The position numbers and the translations under genes are program-made. A stretch of DNA of 64,000 bases from Cellvibrionales bacterium UBA7375 (GTDB lineage: Bacteria; Pseudomonadota; Gammaproteobacteria; Pseudomonadales; Porticoccaceae), in contig CATAJQ010000002.1 in assembly GCA_949487135.1 (NCBI GenBank), forward strand, positions 80,540-144,539, in the 5' to 3' direction. The first letter of the stretch is position 1, and every line of letters begins with the position of its first letter. Below are positions 21,477 through 32,682 of the stretch, in pieces. Below the pieces are notes generated by a model. That model had not been told where the DNA came from. It saw nothing but the letters and a program-made list of their open reading frames with translations, and did not search any database.

Positions 21477-24122
21477 ATGTTACCTCCATTAATAAATATC
21501 GCTCCTTTTCGCGATGCGATTGAAAGAAATCAGCTGATTTTAACGGCTAATCAGCGTCTTGCCGCCCAGATTCAGCAGGCTTGGGGTCAGTCTATCAATC
21601 ACAAAGCTGAAGCATGGAAAGCGCCTAGGGTGATGTCGCTCGAGCATTGGCTGAACTTTTGCTGGAATGAACTCCAAGATCAAAACCACTCACTGGTGGA
21701 TGGCTATGCACAGGTTGGAAAACTTCAAAATCTGTTTTATTGGGAACAGGCCATAAACCAACAGGACGATTCAATCGATCAAAGTTTTGCCACGATGGCT
21801 AATGACTGCTATGACCTATTAAAACGATGGCAAATACCTATAGATAGTTTCGACGACCCCAGTGCTGCTGTGTATAAATTTAAACGCTGGGCGAGTAGCT
21901 ATCAAAAAATGATAGATAACAACAAACTACTGACCCCCGCATGCGCTTGGCAAATAGTCGGTGAGGCTTTTTTGCAACAGGCGCTGCCCATAGAAGAACA
22001 TATATTTTTATATGGCTTTCAATCTATTGCGCCGCTTCAACATTGGATTCTTGAAAATGCAAGCCAAGCACTTAAACCTATAGAATCATTTGAGCAAAAC
22101 GCCAGTGTTACTAAATTTGAGTGCGCCGACCCGAGCGAAGAGTTGCAAGTAGCTGCTAACTGGGCAGCACAGCGACTACTAACAAACCCAAAGCAACGCA
22201 TTGGCTTAGTTATTCCCGATCTTAATAACCGAGTATTAGAAACCGCTAGGGTTATCAATGAAGCCTTGGCAGCAAACAACTGTACAACTGCTGTCAATAT
22301 CACGGCAGGGGTTAAGCTAGCAGAAACGCCATTATTACAGTCAGCATTGGCACTATTGGAATTGGTTGAATATCAGCTACCGACACAGCATTGGCTTGGC
22401 ATATTGAACGCACCCTACTCTCATTTTAGTTGTTTACCTATTCAGTTTAAGGTTGATTGTGAACTGGAGATAAGAAGTAGCAAACAACATGAACTTGGGC
22501 TGGATAAATTTATCCAAATCATTCGCGGACAACAGGCAGTGCTTGAAAACCCAGATGTTGTTCAAGCTCAGCTCCAACCACTTTACGATATACAGCAATC
22601 CATTCGTCAAACAGGTTCACAGAAGCGATCGTTTTCCCAGTGGGCTGCATTTTACAACCAATTTATAAAACAACTTGGTTGGCCTGGCTTAAGCAATCCG
22701 ACTAGTCTTGAATATCAACAGATCCAGTATTGGGAAAAACTCTTAGGTTTTTTCTGTGAATTAGATAATTTAGCTATAGAAATAAGTCGCTCCAAGGCGC
22801 TTTGGTATATGCATAAATTAGCTAATGAACATTTATTCCATCCTCAAACAGGCGACACCCCATTACAGGTCATGGGGCTACTTGAGGCTGTGGGTCTGCA
22901 GTTTGATCAGTTGTGGATAACGGGCATGCATCATGCGAATTTACCCGCGGCAGGATCAATGAATCCAGTACTTTCTGCAGCCTATCAACGCAGGCAAAAA
23001 ATGCCCTTTAGCGTTCCCGAGAATGAACTAACAATTGCTAAGAATCTTCTGTCAGGTTTCACCAGTAACTGTGCCCAGTTATTTTTTAGCTACCCCAGTA
23101 CCGATGGTAAAACACCACTGGAGCAAAGCCCACTTATTAAGCATTACAATCAACAGGATGTCGCTTCGAAGGTTGCAACATTGGCTATGCCTAGCTGGTT
23201 AGTACAACCCTATCAATGCAATATCGCCGAGGATCCTGGGCATGCCTATAAAGCAAGCCTTGAGCCTATTCGTGGTGGAACGTCTATCCTAAAAAATCAG
23301 TCAACCTGCCCGTTTAATGCTTTTGCTAGGCATAGGTTGTGGGCAACTGATTTTGAACAGCCCATTATAGGGCTTGAGGCAATTGATAAAGGCAGTATTG
23401 TGCATGAAATCCTCTATCGGCTTTGGGTTAACTGGGAAACATCAACAGTTTTTAATGCTCTGTCTGACAATCAAGTTAAACAACAAGTAGAGCAAACTAT
23501 CGATGAAGTGCTAACCCATCAAGCGACTATTAACTCAGTTCTTCTTGGCGATAACTTCAAACAATTAGAACAACAACGCTTGAGTAAAATAATACGACAA
23601 TGGCTGGAGCTAGAAAGGCAAAGACAACCGTTTGAAGTTGTGGCAACTGAGCAAAAAAAGAAAATTTCTTTTGGCGAACTTAGTATTTCGTTAATTATGG
23701 ATCGTCTAGATTCAGTAGACGGACAAACCATGGTTATTGATTATAAAACAGGGTCTGTGAAAGCTAATGTATGGTTGGGTGATCGACCCAAGGATCCACA
23801 ATTACCGCTGTATATATTAGCAACTAATCCACAACCTATGGGCTGTGTATTTGCCTGCTTAAAAGGCAATGAACAACAATTCTTAGGTATTTCCAAAGAT
23901 CTAATGATTGATGGCGCTAAACCATCAAATGACTGGGATGTGCAGCTAAAGGAGTGGCAACAGGCTACCAACAATTTGGCTGAAGAATTTATACAGGGTA
24001 AGGCTATTTTAGAAGTCTACAATACGACTGAATTTAACTATCAAGCCGATTTATTGCCATTTAACCGCTGGCATGAGCGACAGGATATACAAAGACTGGT
24101 TAAGGCAAAGGTAGAGAAATGA
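21477..24122 (+). CDS. PD-(D/E)XK nuclease-family probable DNA repair protein (AddB-like)
   Basis: LILTANQRLAAQI N-terminus; C-terminal nuclease motif MVIDYKTGSVKANVWLGDRPKDPQLPLYIL. Confidence 0.85.
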   Translation: MLPPLINIAPFRDAIERNQLILTANQRLAAQIQQAWGQSINHKAEAWKAPRVMSLEHWLNFCWNELQDQNHSLVDGYAQVGKLQNLFYWEQAINQQDDSIDQSFATMANDCYDLLKRWQIPIDSFDDPSAAVYKFKRWASSYQKMIDNNKLLTPACAWQIVGEAFLQQALPIEEHIFLYGFQSIAPLQHWILENASQALKPIESFEQNASVTKFECADPSEELQVAANWAAQRLLTNPKQRIGLVIPDLNNRVLETARVINEALAANNCTTAVNITAGVKLAETPLLQSALALLELVEYQLPTQHWLGILNAPYSHFSCLPIQFKVDCELEIRSSKQHELGLDKFIQIIRGQQAVLENPDVVQAQLQPLYDIQQSIRQTGSQKRSFSQWAAFYNQFIKQLGWPGLSNPTSLEYQQIQYWEKLLGFFCELDNLAIEISRSKALWYMHKLANEHLFHPQTGDTPLQVMGLLEAVGLQFDQLWITGMHHANLPAAGSMNPVLSAAYQRRQKMPFSVPENELTIAKNLLSGFTSNCAQLFFSYPSTDGKTPLEQSPLIKHYNQQDVASKVATLAMPSWLVQPYQCNIAEDPGHAYKASLEPIRGGTSILKNQSTCPFNAFARHRLWATDFEQPIIGLEAIDKGSIVHEILYRLWVNWETSTVFNALSDNQVKQQVEQTIDEVLTHQATINSVLLGDNFKQLEQQRLSKIIRQWLELERQRQPFEVVATEQKKKISFGELSISLIMDRLDSVDGQTMVIDYKTGSVKANVWLGDRPKDPQLPLYILATNPQPMGCVFACLKGNEQQFLGISKDLMIDGAKPSNDWDVQLKEWQQATNNLAEEFIQGKAILEVYNTTEFNYQADLLPFNRWHERQDIQRLVKAKVEK

Positions 24123-27100
24123 ATAAAGTAGAAACACAACCAGTTGAATTAAGTGATGCCAAGGCACGCTTGCAGGCGCTTGATCCAAAGCATAGCTTTA
24201 TTGTGTCTGCCCCAGCAGGCTCAGGCAAAACAGGGCTGATTACCCAAAGGCTGTTAAGACTTTTAAGTACCGTCGAAAATCCTGAAGAAATTCTATGTAT
24301 TACCTTTACCCGCAAGGCAGCTGCAGAGATGCGAAAGCGTATTCACAGTGCCTTAGTATATGCGGATCAAAATCCACGACCCAGTGATGCTTTTGCCGCG
24401 CAAACATGGGATCTTGCTAATCAGGCTTTGACTAGAGACAAAACCCTTGAATGGAATCTGTTAGATATACCCTATAGATTGCGCATTAAAACAATTGATA
24501 GTTTCTGCCACTACATTGCTAAACAGTTTATGTTTGATAGAGGCAATGGTTCGTTGCCAGAACAGTCAGAATACCCACAGGCCTTATACCACATAGCCGC
24601 TCGTGAACTGCTAAAGCAAATAGAAAGCACCAACCCTACAGGTGAAGCTTTGACAGTGGTTGCTGCTCATATGGGTAATGATTTAGGTCGCTGCGAGAAA
24701 CTATTTGCCAATATGCTCAGCAAGCGCGATCAATGGTTGCCGCATATCTTTACTACTGCCAATAATAGCGACTATTTCCAGCAGGTAATTGAACAGTTAA
24801 TTGGTAATACGCTTGAACAAATTGAACAGCAATTATTTCCACTTGCCGGCGAACTAATAGAACTTGCCGACTACGCGGGAAATAACGCCGCCAAAGAGAA
24901 TACTAATTTATATGCTTTAAAAGGCATAGCTGACTATCCGCCACTCAACCAACAGGGCCTTGGTCAGTGGAAAAACATTCTGCGACTTTTAGTAAAAAAA
25001 GATAAAGATTTTTCACCGCGAAAAACAGTCTCTGTGCGCGAGGGCTTCCCGCCTTCTGGGTCCGATGAAAAAGCCCGCATGAAGAGTCTGCTGGCAGAAT
25101 ATGCTATCGATACACGCCTGCAATCACTCGTAGTAGATGTTATGCATTTACCGGAAGTAGCCATCAGTGTTGATCAACAGCAAATACTTAATGCACTTGG
25201 TTTGCTATTACCACAACTTGCGGCAATATTAAAAATTATCTTCCAGCAACAGGGGCAATCGGATTACTCTGAAATAACAATGACCGCATTAGATGCATTA
25301 GAGCCTGATTCTCAAACTGATGTTATTTCAGATATCACACTTAAGTTGGATTATCAGTTAAGTCATATACTGGTTGATGAATTTCAGGATACCTCAGGTT
25401 CTCAGATGCGCTTACTTGAGCATCTAGTGAATGGTTGGGAGCCAAAAGACGGCAGAACCCTATTTCTTGTGGGTGATGCTATGCAGTCTCTCTATAGCTT
25501 TAGAGATGCACGTGTCGGCTTGTTTATTAATGCCCAACGCTATCCTATTGGACCGGTGCAATGTCACTCACTAGCACTAACGAGTAATTTTCGCTCGAAA
25601 AAAGGTATTGTAGATTGGGTAAATCAGAATTTTGTACAAGCCTTTCCTGCAGTAGCCAATATAAATCGCGGTGCAGTGCCCTACCATCCATCGACTTGGG
25701 TTAAAGATAAGGAACAATCTCAGGCGGTTTATTTTCACGGTTATAGTTGCAAAGAAACGAACGACTATAATATTGCAGAGGCCGAGCATATAGCTAAGCT
25801 TTGCCAACAAATTAAACAGGATAAGCCCGATCAAACGACAGCAATTTTGGTACGCAATCGGGGGCATTTAAAACACATAGTTCCAGCGCTGGTAGATGCC
25901 AATTTAAACTGGGAAGCCATAGATATTGATCCGCTGGCAGACCGCATGCCAGTGATTGATTTGATGTCTATCACCAGAGCAATATTATCCCCAGCCGATA
26001 GAATCGCCTGGTTATCTGTGTTGCGCGCGCCTTTTTGTGGTCTCGCCCTAAAAGATCTTGTTCAGTTAACTAATGGAAATAAAACAACAGGCAACCAGCC
26101 CGACTGTATTTTACATAACCTTTGTCTATGGCATCAAAACCCGGAAGCGTTTAAAGATCTCACCCCTTCGGGTAACGATATTCTTTCTCGAGTTGCACCC
26201 ATACTGATAAATGCCTGGGACAACCGCAATACTGATAATCTACGCAATCTAATTGAGCAGTTATGGATAGAGCTTGGTGGTCCGGCAACGCTTATTAATC
26301 AGCGGGATATTTTTGATATTCGTAGTTATTTAGATCTTCTTGAACAGTGGCAACAGGCTGGAACTATTAAAGACTGGTGTGAATTTAACACTGCGGTAGA
26401 TAATTTATACGCTCAACCTATTGCAAAAACTTCGAGTGATTTATCAGCACCTATTCAAATAATGACCATCCACAAAGCTAAGGGCTTAGAATTTGATCAG
26501 GTTATTCTGCCAGGATTAAGTAAAAGCCCTAGGTCAGATGACAATCCATTATTGCGCTGGCAAGAGCAAGTCGATGAAGATAACAACACTTCCTTACTAC
26601 TAGCGTCGCTAGGACCCTATGATGAAGAAAATGACCAGATATATAGTTACCTAAAGCATGAGCAATCAGCTAGAACTATTCTTGAAAATACACGAGTACT
26701 CTACGTAGCAGCAACTAGAGCGATACGGCAACTTCATCTGTTTGGTAAACTTATTCCAACCAAAGACAGTTGGCAGAAACCCGCTAAAAACAGTCTACTA
26801 GCCTGTATATGGCCATCCCTAGAAATGCTTATTGATCAGCCTGGCTACACAGTTTCACCGTTAAATGATTCGGATAAAGATGATCAGCTCAATAATTCAC
26901 TGAATATTAATTATGTTCGACGATTGACGAGCGATTTCACTGGCGTTTCCATGCCTAGGGATATGATGAGTTTGGGTGTTAATACGCAATATGCTAATAA
27001 TATTAAGACTGACCCCATAGACTACAGAGCACGCCACCTTGGGACAGCACTGCATAGAACCCTAAAACAGATGGCCGTAGATGGAATAAGCCAATGGCCG

Positions 27101-27547
27101 CTAGAAAGAAGAAATACACTAGAAACCGGCTGGATCTCAATGCTTAAGGAACAAGGTATATTGGCAACCGATCAAGAACTCTATCAACTGCGCCAGTCGG
27201 TTGAGACCATGTTAAATGATACAAGGGGTCAGTGGATTCTTGAGAGTCATAATGATGGCCACTGCGAGCAGACGTTGTCATATTTTGACAATCTTAGCCA
27301 AACTATTAAAACATCCATCATTGATAGAACGTTTATCGATAATCAACAACGTTGGATTATTGATTATAAATATAGCTCGCCAGCTGATAACGAATCAGAA
27401 GAAAGTTTTATTGAACGTCAAACACAAGCCTATAGGCCTCAGCTACATCATTATGCTGAACTTTATCAAAAATTAGAGTCCACTAAAGTACGTTGTGCGC
27501 TCTATTTTCCGCAAACAGCCGTATTCATTGAAGTTACAGGCAATTAA
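24119..27547 (+). CDS. UvrD/REP-family helicase-nuclease (AddA-like)
   Basis: FIVSAPAGSGKTGLITQRLLRLL Walker A, ILVDEFQDTSGSQMRLL, MTIHKAKGLEFDQVILPGL, C-terminal IIDYKYSS; start overlaps upstream stop as ATGA. Confidence 0.93.
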   Translation: MNKVETQPVELSDAKARLQALDPKHSFIVSAPAGSGKTGLITQRLLRLLSTVENPEEILCITFTRKAAAEMRKRIHSALVYADQNPRPSDAFAAQTWDLANQALTRDKTLEWNLLDIPYRLRIKTIDSFCHYIAKQFMFDRGNGSLPEQSEYPQALYHIAARELLKQIESTNPTGEALTVVAAHMGNDLGRCEKLFANMLSKRDQWLPHIFTTANNSDYFQQVIEQLIGNTLEQIEQQLFPLAGELIELADYAGNNAAKENTNLYALKGIADYPPLNQQGLGQWKNILRLLVKKDKDFSPRKTVSVREGFPPSGSDEKARMKSLLAEYAIDTRLQSLVVDVMHLPEVAISVDQQQILNALGLLLPQLAAILKIIFQQQGQSDYSEITMTALDALEPDSQTDVISDITLKLDYQLSHILVDEFQDTSGSQMRLLEHLVNGWEPKDGRTLFLVGDAMQSLYSFRDARVGLFINAQRYPIGPVQCHSLALTSNFRSKKGIVDWVNQNFVQAFPAVANINRGAVPYHPSTWVKDKEQSQAVYFHGYSCKETNDYNIAEAEHIAKLCQQIKQDKPDQTTAILVRNRGHLKHIVPALVDANLNWEAIDIDPLADRMPVIDLMSITRAILSPADRIAWLSVLRAPFCGLALKDLVQLTNGNKTTGNQPDCILHNLCLWHQNPEAFKDLTPSGNDILSRVAPILINAWDNRNTDNLRNLIEQLWIELGGPATLINQRDIFDIRSYLDLLEQWQQAGTIKDWCEFNTAVDNLYAQPIAKTSSDLSAPIQIMTIHKAKGLEFDQVILPGLSKSPRSDDNPLLRWQEQVDEDNNTSLLLASLGPYDEENDQIYSYLKHEQSARTILENTRVLYVAATRAIRQLHLFGKLIPTKDSWQKPAKNSLLACIWPSLEMLIDQPGYTVSPLNDSDKDDQLNNSLNINYVRRLTSDFTGVSMPRDMMSLGVNTQYANNIKTDPIDYRARHLGTALHRTLKQMAVDGISQWPLERRNTLETGWISMLKEQGILATDQELYQLRQSVETMLNDTRGQWILESHNDGHCEQTLSYFDNLSQTIKTSIIDRTFIDNQQRWIIDYKYSSPADNESEESFIERQTQAYRPQLHHYAELYQKLESTKVRCALYFPQTAVFIEVTGN

Positions 27548-27617
27548 TCTTTCCCTTCGTCAAATTTCAAGTACAATATAATTATTGGGGAACAGATAAA
27601 CAATTAGGAATTAAAAA

Positions 27618-28685
27618 ATGGATACTCAAGCAGTTGAGAATATAAACATCGAAGCGCCAGAAATTTTGATCACTCCAGCAGAACTAAAGCGCGAGATACC
27701 TCTTACCGATAAGGCGCGTAAAACGGTTGCTGATGGACGTCAGGTTATTGAAAATATTTTAGCCGGTAAGGATCATCGCGTACTTGTGGTGGTAGGCCCC
27801 TGCTCTATCCATGACCTAGATGCGGCACATGAATATGCCCTAAGACTTAAAAAGCTTGCTGACCAAGTCAGCGATAGCCTGTACATAGTTATGCGTGTCT
27901 ATTTTGAAAAGCCCCGCACAACAGTGGGTTGGAAAGGTTTGATTAATGACCCCTATATGAATGATTCATTTAAGATCACTGATGGTCTGCATATTGGTCG
28001 AAAATTATTGCGCGATATTCTCGAAATAGGCTTGCCGACGGCGACTGAAGCGTTAGACCCAATTTCGCCACAATATATGCAAGACCTTATCGCTTGGTCA
28101 GCCATTGGTGCTCGCACTACAGAATCTCAAACCCATAGAGAGATGGCTTCAGGCCTTTCTTCTTCTATAGGCTTTAAAAATGGTACCGATGGTGGATTAA
28201 CGGTTGCCATAAATGCACTACAGTCTGTGGCTAACCCTCATAGATTTTTAGGCATAAACTCGGATGGTAAGGTTTCTATTGTTACAACCCGCGGCAACCC
28301 CAATGCTCATGTTGTGCTTCGCGGTGGCAATGGTAAGCCAAATTATGACTCTGTCAGCGTATCTATATGCGAACAGGAATTAAACAAGGCCAATATTAAG
28401 CCTAATATTATGGTTGATTGCAGTCATGCCAATTCAAATAAAGACCACAACCTTCAGCCTTTGGTTCTAGATAATGTCAGCAACCAAATATTAGAGGGTA
28501 ATAAGTCCATAATAGGCGTGATGCTTGAAAGTCATATTAATGGCGGCAACCAAAAGCTATCTTCTAATGCAGATGATATGCAATATGGTGTTTCTGTTAC
28601 CGATGCCTGTATTGATTGGGAAACCACCGAAAAATCGCTGGTTGAAATGGCCGATAAACTTCGTGAGGTTTTAAAAACCCGTTAA
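27618..28685 (+). CDS. aroG: 3-deoxy-7-phosphoheptulonate synthase, class I (AroFGH type)
   Basis: VVVGPCSIHDLDAAHEYA, MRVYFEKPRTTVGWKGLINDP, VDCSHANSNKDHN. Confidence 0.95.
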   Translation: MDTQAVENINIEAPEILITPAELKREIPLTDKARKTVADGRQVIENILAGKDHRVLVVVGPCSIHDLDAAHEYALRLKKLADQVSDSLYIVMRVYFEKPRTTVGWKGLINDPYMNDSFKITDGLHIGRKLLRDILEIGLPTATEALDPISPQYMQDLIAWSAIGARTTESQTHREMASGLSSSIGFKNGTDGGLTVAINALQSVANPHRFLGINSDGKVSIVTTRGNPNAHVVLRGGNGKPNYDSVSVSICEQELNKANIKPNIMVDCSHANSNKDHNLQPLVLDNVSNQILEGNKSIIGVMLESHINGGNQKLSSNADDMQYGVSVTDACIDWETTEKSLVEMADKLREVLKTR

Positions 28686-28701
28686 GGAATAGTACTGCCC
28701 T

Positions 28702-29397
28702 ATGCCCAAGCTTTTACTATTAATAGCAGTTATTGCCGGCCTCTGGTATTGGTGGTCTTATCAAAAAAATCTAGCCGATGATAAGCGTAAGCCATTTCTA
28801 TGGAGAAGTGGCTTCTGGCTGATCTTAGCCCTTGCGGTATATTTTGTTGTCACTGGACGCATGCACTGGCTAGGTGCCGGTATTGCCGCTTTGGTGCCGC
28901 TTTTACGCACACTGTTTGTCTGGGGCTCAAGTGCAGGCCCTCTTTTGCGATTATTTGGGCGCTTTAAAACCACACCATCACAATTTAAAACCTCATTCTT
29001 AGTCGTAACCATTAATTTTGCCAATGGCAGTATTGATGGCGAGGTTATTTCTGGTAACTACGAGGGTAAACGACTCAGCGAGTTATCAGCAGATGAACTC
29101 AAAGAATTATCACAACAATACAAACAAGCAGATAGGGAATCCTTTATCCTGCTGCAGGCTTATATGATTCGTAGCAGTAGCTCGAGCAACCAATCTGACA
29201 GTCAATTCAAATCTAATAGCTTTAGTGATATTTCCAATGATGAAGCCTATGACATTTTAGGTCTACCAACATCAGCAAGCCAGGAAGATATTATTAAAAC
29301 CCATAAACGCCTAATGCAACGTATACACCCTGATCGCGGTGGGAGCGATTATTTAGCCGCTAAAATCAATGCAGCTAAAGACCAGCTAATCAAATAA
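28702..29397 (+). CDS. Membrane-anchored DnaJ-domain protein
   Basis: N-terminal TM helices and C-terminal J-domain EAYDILGLPTSASQEDIIKTHKRLMQRIHPDRGGSDYLAAKINAAKD (HPD). Confidence 0.88.
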   Translation: MPKLLLLIAVIAGLWYWWSYQKNLADDKRKPFLWRSGFWLILALAVYFVVTGRMHWLGAGIAALVPLLRTLFVWGSSAGPLLRLFGRFKTTPSQFKTSFLVVTINFANGSIDGEVISGNYEGKRLSELSADELKELSQQYKQADRESFILLQAYMIRSSSSSNQSDSQFKSNSFSDISNDEAYDILGLPTSASQEDIIKTHKRLMQRIHPDRGGSDYLAAKINAAKDQLIK

Positions 29398-29471
29398 TTT
29401 TAGGTAAAACTATCTAGCCTGCTAGAAGAATCAACTCTACAATAAGCGTTAATATTTCAAGGATTGCTATT

Positions 29472-30608
29472 ATGTCGAATGACAGCGCAACAATTTCTTT
29501 ATGTAAAGAGCTAATCTCCCGAGCATCAGTTACTCCTGAGGATGCAGGCTGTCAAAAACTTATGACTGAAAGACTTGCTGCTATCGGATTTACTATTCAA
29601 CATCTTCGATTTGATGATGTGGATAATTTTTGGGCCATTCGCGGTGATTCAGGTCCTATTTTGTGTTTTGCTGGACATACTGATGTAGTTCCATCGGGTC
29701 CAGAGAGTAGCTGGCAAACACCACCATTTGAACCAACCCTAAAAGATGGCATGCTCTATGGTCGTGGTGCAGCGGATATGAAAGGTTCATTAGCTGCTAT
29801 GATTATTGCAGTTGAACAATTTGTTGAAGAGAACCCAAAACATAATGGGCGTATAGCTTTTCTTGTTACTAGTGATGAAGAAGGTATAGCCGCCAATGGT
29901 ACGGTGAAAGTTGTCGATTGGCTAAAACAACAACAGTTAATTCCTGAATACTGTTTAGTGGGTGAGCCCTCCAGTAGCAACCAGTGTGGCGATACTATCA
30001 AAAATGGTCGCCGCGGATCTTTGGGCTGTAACATGCGAATAATTGGTCAGCAGGGTCATGTAGCCTATCCACAGCTTGCAAATAACCCAATACATATTGC
30101 AGCCCCTGCCCTGGCCGAACTCGCAGCACATGAATGGGATCAAGGTAATGATTTCTTCCCTGCTACTAGCTTCCAAATTTCCAATATCAATGGCGGCACA
30201 GGGGCCACTAATGTTATACCTGGTGAGCTAGAAATTATTTTTAACTTCCGCTTTTCTACCGAAGTTACCGATCAACAGTTACGTGATCGCACAGTTGCAA
30301 TTCTAGACAGGCACCAACTTAACTACGAATTAAATTGGCACCTAAGTGGTCAGCCTTTTTTAACCGCTGAGGGTGAGCTTGTTGATGCCGCCGTAAAGGC
30401 AGTAAAAGAGGTAACTGGCTTAGATACTCAATTATCAACCGCCGGCGGTACCTCAGATGGGCGTTTTATTGCTCCTATGGGCACACAGGTGGTCGAATTG
30501 GGGCCAGTAAACGCCACTATTCACCAAATCGATGAATGTGCATCTGTAGATGACTTAAATAAACTTACCCATATATACCAGTCACTGCTTAAGCATCTAT
30601 TTGTTTAA
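29472..30608 (+). CDS. dapE: Succinyl-diaminopimelate desuccinylase
   Basis: [43 protein letters not shown]. Confidence 0.97.
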   Translation: MSNDSATISLCKELISRASVTPEDAGCQKLMTERLAAIGFTIQHLRFDDVDNFWAIRGDSGPILCFAGHTDVVPSGPESSWQTPPFEPTLKDGMLYGRGAADMKGSLAAMIIAVEQFVEENPKHNGRIAFLVTSDEEGIAANGTVKVVDWLKQQQLIPEYCLVGEPSSSNQCGDTIKNGRRGSLGCNMRIIGQQGHVAYPQLANNPIHIAAPALAELAAHEWDQGNDFFPATSFQISNINGGTGATNVIPGELEIIFNFRFSTEVTDQQLRDRTVAILDRHQLNYELNWHLSGQPFLTAEGELVDAAVKAVKEVTGLDTQLSTAGGTSDGRFIAPMGTQVVELGPVNATIHQIDECASVDDLNKLTHIYQSLLKHLFV

Positions 30609-30623
30609 ACAGGTTACAGACCA

Positions 30624-31427
30624 TTATTTAGGGAGCTTTTGCTTAGCAAAAATATCGTATCGGGTAGACTTACCCTCTAGCGAGTAGCTAGGCTTTTGCA
30701 TGCCCAAATAGTCTGAATGCGCTGGACGCTTTACCACTATCCTATACACAGCCTTATCAAGGGCATGCTCAAGTATTTGAGCCGAATCGTCATCTGCACC
30801 GACAATTTGATGTAAAGCCTGCATCTCTTTTTTAACCTGAGCTGATTTTTTTCTCGGCGGAAACATCGGATCTATATAAATAACGTCCGGATATTCATGC
30901 TCAGATAATTTCTTTAGATAATCTAAGCTATTGGTATGAGATAAGCTCATGCGACTCATTATTTGTGCAAGTTCAATATCCTCAGCAGCGGCAATTACTG
31001 CACGATCAAGACCATCTTTGAGCAATTGAAAAACAATAGGATTACGTTCAAGCAAGTTTAAGCTACAGCCTAGACTTGCTAACACAAAACCATCTGAGCC
31101 TAGACCTGCGGTTAAATCTAGTACTTTAGGGAAAAACTTACCAGAAACCCCAATGGCCTTAGCTATCATTTGACCATTTCCTCCGCCATGGTTTCTTCGG
31201 TGCCTATGAATACCAGAAACAAAGTCACAGCGAATAGCACCATGGTTGTTGGCAAGTGGCATAAATACTAAACCCTGGTCGGTAAAAGACAAATAATAGT
31301 CTGCTTCTGGCGATACAGATTGTTTATTTGATGTTATATATTCGAGAGGTAGACCGATTAGGTCGGAAATATTCCTTGCAGCCTGTTCGAAACAAATATC
31401 AGCGTAGGTAACTATAATTTTAGACAT
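30624..31427 (-). CDS. rsmJ: 16S rRNA (guanine1516-N2)-methyltransferase
   Basis: DLTAGLGSDGFVLASLGCSLNLLERNP, YIDPMFPPRKKSAQVKKEM. Start trimmed from 31541 to internal ATG (MSKIIVTYADICFEQA). Confidence 0.92.
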   Translation of the reverse strand: MSKIIVTYADICFEQAARNISDLIGLPLEYITSNKQSVSPEADYYLSFTDQGLVFMPLANNHGAIRCDFVSGIHRHRRNHGGGNGQMIAKAIGVSGKFFPKVLDLTAGLGSDGFVLASLGCSLNLLERNPIVFQLLKDGLDRAVIAAAEDIELAQIMSRMSLSHTNSLDYLKKLSEHEYPDVIYIDPMFPPRKKSAQVKKEMQALHQIVGADDDSAQILEHALDKAVYRIVVKRPAHSDYLGMQKPSYSLEGKSTRYDIFAKQKLPK

Positions 31428-31897
31428 ATAACTATTTAAACATAGTTGTTTAGTTGTGTTGATAAAAAACCCGAATTTCTTGCAACTTGCTATTAAATTT
31501 ACACAAACAAAAATCTGAAATAAGTAGTTTAAAATGTTCATGATCTGAATTGGGGCATTATTCTAAATAGATTGCTAGATCTTAAAAATTATCACCATAA
31601 TAGGGCAATAAACTATCCACAGAACCTGTGGATAACTTTGTGGAAGACTAGTATAGCAAGTGGATTTAAGCCAGAAAAACCACGGTTTTTATACAGATTG
31701 GTTAATTTTTGTACAGACTAAAAATACCTTATAAAACAATGACTTAAAAACAATTAAAGCAAGAATCAATAACTTACATGGCATTTATAAAGTGAAGTTT
31801 TAAAAAAAAGACGTATCTGTGGAAAAACGACCATAGATATAGAACTAAGGAGTAATTCTTTTGCCCAGAGCGAGCAAAATTTAAAACCATAAAGGGA

Positions 31898-32668
31898 CTA
31901 TAGCGCACTCAATTGCAACCAGTCAAACCCTTCTTCTTGATCTGCGTAAATAATATTTGCAGAGCCCTTATAAACGTTTTCAATCGATGATTTAGCTAAC
32001 TGCTTATTGTTGTTACTAAGGCTAATATGACCAATAACTAACTGCTGAATACAGCTTTGGTCAATTTCATTGATCAATGCAGCCGTTTGCTGATTATTTA
32101 AATGACCCCACTGCCCGCCCACACGATCTTTTAAGAATCTTGGGTACGATCCAGATTGTAATAATACTAGATCATGGTTGGCTTCAATAAGTAAGCCATT
32201 ACAACCGCTATATTGTTTGATTATATAGGGTGTAATAGAGCCAACATCGGTAAGAATACCAAAACGGTTTTCATTATCTTCAAGAATAAATTGAACAGGC
32301 TCGTTGGCATCATGGGGCACTGGGATTGGCTTAACCTCAATATCGCCCAGCTTAAATACTTGGTGGCTATCAATTATATTAATACCAGCATAGGCCTTAG
32401 AATCGAATCCTGTAGCTCTTAGACAGCCTGCGGTGATAAATATATCAATTGAATAGCGTGTTGCTAGAGGTAATACACCCTTCCAGTGATCGCTGTGTTC
32501 ATGGGTAACTAAAATAGCATCAATATCATCTGGCGTTTTATCTAGGCGCTGCAAACGTTTGATACATTCTTTAATAGAAAAACCGCAATCGATCATAATA
32601 CAGGTAGTTTTGGATTGGATAATTGTAGAATTACCCTTGCTGCCGCTACCTAAGGAGGCAAAACGCAA
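31898..32668 (-). CDS. Metallo-beta-lactamase fold hydrolase (YycJ-like)
   Basis: MRFASLGSGSKGNSTIIQ, ILVTHEHSDHWKGV. Confidence 0.92.
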   Translation of the reverse strand: MRFASLGSGSKGNSTIIQSKTTCIMIDCGFSIKECIKRLQRLDKTPDDIDAILVTHEHSDHWKGVLPLATRYSIDIFITAGCLRATGFDSKAYAGINIIDSHQVFKLGDIEVKPIPVPHDANEPVQFILEDNENRFGILTDVGSITPYIIKQYSGCNGLLIEANHDLVLLQSGSYPRFLKDRVGGQWGHLNNQQTAALINEIDQSCIQQLVIGHISLSNNNKQLAKSSIENVYKGSANIIYADQEEGFDWLQLSAL

Positions 32669-32682
32669 TGGTTATACCTCCC

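Noticed and set aside
25577-25867. 96-aa minus-strand ORF
   Set aside because: Antisense to the conserved helicase core of the AddA-like gene, no motif
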